Below are positions 3,689 to 6,301 of a stretch of 6,301 bases of DNA, piece by piece. The notes below the pieces were generated by a model. That model saw only the letters and a list, made by a program, of their open reading frames with translations, did no database searches and was not told the origin of the DNA. Within the stretch, counting starts at the first letter, position 1. Each line of letters begins with the position of its first letter. Position numbers and translations under genes: made by a program. This DNA comes from Flavobacteriaceae bacterium (GTDB lineage: Bacteria > Bacteroidota > Bacteroidia > Flavobacteriales > Weeksellaceae): assembly GCA_031289875.1 (NCBI GenBank), contig JAITOO010000126.1, positions 1 to 6,301 of the forward strand, in the 5' to 3' direction.

Positions 3689-6297
3689 TTAATTCAGGCT
3701 TCAAATATAAGACAGTTTGTCTATTTTTTCTAATTTTTAACATTCTCTTAGCACAGCAGGAGGATGAAAACGCGGCGGTACAGTCCTCCGGAAAAGACTC
3801 CATACAAATTTCTGCTGATACGGTTACAAAAGAAAGATTGGAAGACGTAGTCAATTCCAGCGCAGACGAAATCAGAAATACCATTTCCAAAAAGTTCAGT
3901 TACCTCATTAATAATGCGAAAGTAACTTATCAAGATATGGAAATGAATGCAGATTATATCGTAATAGACTGGAACACAAGCGATATTTATGCGAGAGGAA
4001 AAACCGACAGTTTGGGGCGAATCGTCGGAACGACGACCTTCACGCAGGCGGGCAAGAAATATGAATACCGCGAAGCGCGGTTCAACATGAAAACCAAACA
4101 GGGCTTGACATACAACGTCCGGACGGAAGAAAGCGAAGGCGTTATCGTTGCCGAAGTAGCCAAGAAAATGAACGATGACGAATATTACATGAGGCGCGGT
4201 ATTTATACCACCGACGAATATTTCAAAGCCAAAAAAGATTCCATTCCCGATTATTATTTATCGGCGGACAAGATGAAACTCATCAAAAGCAAAACGCTGG
4301 TTACGGGACCTATCGAAATGTACATTGAGCAGATTCCCACGCCGTTCATGCTTCCGTTTGCCATTCTTCCCGCTACGAGCAAACGCTCGGCAGGTTTGCT
4401 GATTGGGACTTTCGGCGAACGCCAGTCCAAAGGTTTCTATTTAGACCGCTGGGGCGTGTACATTCCAATTGGGGAATATGCTGATTATGAGTTTCGTACA
4501 GGCGCATATACCAAAGGAAGCTGGATGCTGGACAACAACCTGCGCTACACCAAACGCTACCGATACAGCGGCAACCTCAGCTTTCGGTTCGACAAAAACA
4601 TAAACAGTACCAAAGGTCTTCCGGATTATTCAGAATCAAGTAATTACAGCATAACTTGGTCTCATTCGCAAAGCGACAAAGCCAACCCGAACTTGACTTT
4701 CTCGGCGAGTGTTAATTATATGAGTTCCAATTATTACGCTAATAGCGTCAATCCTATCAACTTAGTGAACAGCAATGTTGTCAGCAATCAGACCAATTCT
4801 TCCGTTTCAGTAGTCAAACGGTTTAATACCACGCCTTTGACTGTCTCTGCAAATGTCAGCGCCAACCAGTCCATTCAGTTGGGAACGGTAACGATGGTTC
4901 TCCCTCAATTGGCGGTTAATATGCCTCAGTTCTACCCTTTTGCGCCGAAAAGCGGTACGAAAAAAGGATTGCTTCAAAATTTAAGCATGGATTACAGAAT
5001 GGATTTGCGGAACAACCTGACCACCACTACCGACGACATGTTCACTCAGCGAATGTTTGACAATGCAAAAAACGGAATCCAACAGACCACGCAGCTCAGT
5101 ACCGGTGGGACAATTTTAAATTATTTTCAATTTACGCTCGGCGGAAATTACAAGGAAATTTGGGCTACCAAAACGCAGCAGACAATTTCTTACTGGAAAA
5201 ATTCAGGGGCGATGGGCGACAGTTTGAAAATTGAAACTTTTGACAAAAACGGCTTTGCCTCCTATCGAACCTTTAATCTCAGTGCAGGGCTATCGACGAC
5301 TTTGTATGGACAACTCAATTTTAACAAGGAAGGGCTGATTCGAGCAATCAGACATGTTGTAACTCCATCGATTTCTTTTGGTTACACGCCGGATTTCTCC
5401 GACCCGTCTTGGGGATATTACAGCACCTATCTCGGCGTGGACGGAAAGCCCGTCAAATATTCTTATTTCAAAGACAACATTTTCGGCGCACCGCCTTCGG
5501 GATTGAGCAATTCGATTGGAATTTCCATTGCCAACAATCTGGAAATGAAAGTTAGAGACCAAAGCGATAAGAAGAAAGGCGAACGGAAAATCAAGATTTT
5601 TGACTATTTGAATATCGGAACATCGTACAACATGGCGGCAGATTCTCTGAGGTGGAGCCCTATCAGCGTAAATGGAGCGACTTCCCTTTGGAATTCCAAA
5701 TTGAAAGTCAATTACAGTATGACGATGAATCCCTATAAAGCTGTTTACAACATTCCGAAAGGCGGATATTCTCCCACTTGGCACTACGTGGACGAATTTG
5801 GAAATTTTGCCCCAACCAATTACAGCATCGGGCTGACCTTTGGTCTTGACCCGACAATGTTCGGGGAGAAAACCGATTACGGAAAGAAATACAAAAAACA
5901 GGGAACGATACGTTATGAAAAATATTATTTCGACGACGACAATTACGCCCATTTCGACCTGCCTTGGCGGATAAACACCTCGCTGAACTACAATTACAGC
6001 AAGGCAATAAACGGCACGCTGAACAAAACGATTATGACGTCTCTGTCGGGAAGCGTCTCGCCATCGCCGTACTGGAACATCAACTTTACGACCAACTACG
6101 ACCTTATGGCTAAGGAATTTACCTATACAACTATCGGTTTGAGCAGGGATTTGAGAAGTTTTACCATCAATTTCAACTGGAATCCAATGGGTTACTATAA
6201 ATCTTGGGATTTTTTCATCGGTATCAAAGCCAACATTTTGCGCGATGCCGTGAAATATCAGGATAGAAGTTTCAGAAACTACGGAAGCAGTTTTTAG
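3685..6297 (+). CDS. lptD: LptD-like LPS assembly outer-membrane protein
   Basis: This 870-residue protein matches the LptD/OstA family, which takes lipopolysaccharide from the periplasmic Lpt bridge and inserts it into the outer leaflet of the outer membrane. Residues 1-23 form a signal peptide (core CLFFLIFNILLA). Residues about 60-215 are the periplasmic OstA/LptA-like beta-jellyroll (AKVTYQDMEMNADYIVIDW; then YYLSADKMKLIKSKTLVTGP). The family junction IEQIPTPFMLPFAILP (215-229) leads into a long beta-barrel of alternating aromatic and polar strands ending in a terminal Phe, as outer-membrane proteins do. The mature part has no cysteine, unlike the disulfide-bonded enterobacterial LptD. 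The start is TTG: upstream in frame there is only ATT before a TGA at 3658-3660, and the next in-frame ATG lies beyond the signal peptide. The stop TAG is 4 bases before the window end, so the gene is complete at its 3' end. Confidence 0.92.
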   Translation: MINSGFKYKTVCLFFLIFNILLAQQEDENAAVQSSGKDSIQISADTVTKERLEDVVNSSADEIRNTISKKFSYLINNAKVTYQDMEMNADYIVIDWNTSDIYARGKTDSLGRIVGTTTFTQAGKKYEYREARFNMKTKQGLTYNVRTEESEGVIVAEVAKKMNDDEYYMRRGIYTTDEYFKAKKDSIPDYYLSADKMKLIKSKTLVTGPIEMYIEQIPTPFMLPFAILPATSKRSAGLLIGTFGERQSKGFYLDRWGVYIPIGEYADYEFRTGAYTKGSWMLDNNLRYTKRYRYSGNLSFRFDKNINSTKGLPDYSESSNYSITWSHSQSDKANPNLTFSASVNYMSSNYYANSVNPINLVNSNVVSNQTNSSVSVVKRFNTTPLTVSANVSANQSIQLGTVTMVLPQLAVNMPQFYPFAPKSGTKKGLLQNLSMDYRMDLRNNLTTTTDDMFTQRMFDNAKNGIQQTTQLSTGGTILNYFQFTLGGNYKEIWATKTQQTISYWKNSGAMGDSLKIETFDKNGFASYRTFNLSAGLSTTLYGQLNFNKEGLIRAIRHVVTPSISFGYTPDFSDPSWGYYSTYLGVDGKPVKYSYFKDNIFGAPPSGLSNSIGISIANNLEMKVRDQSDKKKGERKIKIFDYLNIGTSYNMAADSLRWSPISVNGATSLWNSKLKVNYSMTMNPYKAVYNIPKGGYSPTWHYVDEFGNFAPTNYSIGLTFGLDPTMFGEKTDYGKKYKKQGTIRYEKYYFDDDNYAHFDLPWRINTSLNYNYSKAINGTLNKTIMTSLSGSVSPSPYWNINFTTNYDLMAKEFTYTTIGLSRDLRSFTINFNWNPMGYYKSWDFFIGIKANILRDAVKYQDRSFRNYGSSF
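3702..3709 (-). promoter_or_regulatory. Putative -7 element for the amidase gene
   Basis: On the minus strand this is TATATTTG, an exact TAnnTTTG match. It lies inside the lptD signal-peptide codons, 67 bases before the amidase ATG, and predicts a start near 3696 and a leader of about 60 bases. It faces the lptD element at 3652-3659, so the first roughly 30 bases of the two transcripts would be complementary. No clear -33 element is seen. Confidence 0.45.
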
Positions 6298-6301
6298 GCA
6301 G

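Larger units (their letters stand above)
3656..3705. repeat. 9-base inverted repeat framing the facing promoters
   Basis: TTTGAAGCC (3656-3664) is the exact reverse complement of GGCTTCAAA (3697-3705), with 32 bases between. The outer bases of each arm are the TTTG of the two predicted -7 elements, so each promoter reads TAnnTTTGAAGCC. The pair is symmetric about 3680/3681. It may be a pair of binding sites for a regulator acting on both genes. Confidence 0.55.

Noticed and set aside
3710..3722. AGACA-GTT-TGTCT inverted repeat in the lptD signal-peptide codons as an operator
   Set aside because: Five-base arms are short enough to be expected by chance, and it is only loosely placed relative to the amidase promoter.
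5290..5952. Minus-strand open frame of 220 codons antisense to lptD
   Set aside because: It is fully opposite conserved barrel-coding sequence and shows no recognisable motif; long antisense frames arise from codon bias.
1..6301. tRNA, rRNA, CRISPR array, insertion sequence or defence-type system
   Set aside because: No cloverleaf, spaced direct repeats, transposase, terminal inverted repeats or defence-family motif was found; nearly all of the window is covered by four envelope or peptidase genes.

Overview
The window is chromosomal DNA of a member of the Bacteroidota, most likely a flavobacterium of the Chryseobacterium/Weeksellaceae type. The evidence is AT-rich DNA, coding sequences without clear Shine-Dalgarno motifs, upstream matches to the Bacteroidota -7 promoter consensus TAnnTTTG, export signals ending just before Gln, and the protein families themselves. 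The genus is an inference. I see no mobile element, CRISPR array, RNA gene or new defence-like system. The coding content is ordinary envelope and peptidase housekeeping. The unusual material is concentrated in the short regulatory region between the amidase gene and lptD.

Layout: (1) positions 1-146, minus strand, the first 48 codons of an unrecognised gene with an N-terminal membrane anchor; (2) a divergent intergenic region, 147-226, with one -7-like element for each direction; (3) 227-2341, plus strand, an exported oligopeptidase B with a complete Ser/Asp/His triad; (4) 2345-3634, minus strand, a zinc-dependent N-acetylmuramoyl-L-alanine amidase with two related SPOR-like repeats at its C-terminus, meeting the oligopeptidase gene tail to tail with 3 bases between them; (5) 3635-3684, a 50-base divergent region; (6) 3685-6297, plus strand, a complete LptD-like LPS assembly outer-membrane protein that appears to start at TTG.

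How the genes relate: the amidase trims peptidoglycan and LptD inserts lipopolysaccharide into the outer membrane, so a shared divergent control region would link two steps of envelope growth. That region carries two -7-like elements that face each other inside a 9-base inverted repeat, a perfect 16-base palindrome, and a ten-base T tract. The palindrome places an ATG on each strand, and each ATG opens a tiny frame that overlaps the start of the neighbouring gene. In both cases a gain of one base would join the tiny frame to the gene. These are direct sequence observations; any regulatory role is inference. The oligopeptidase gene is a tail-to-tail neighbour with its own upstream promoter and is probably not functionally tied to the other two.
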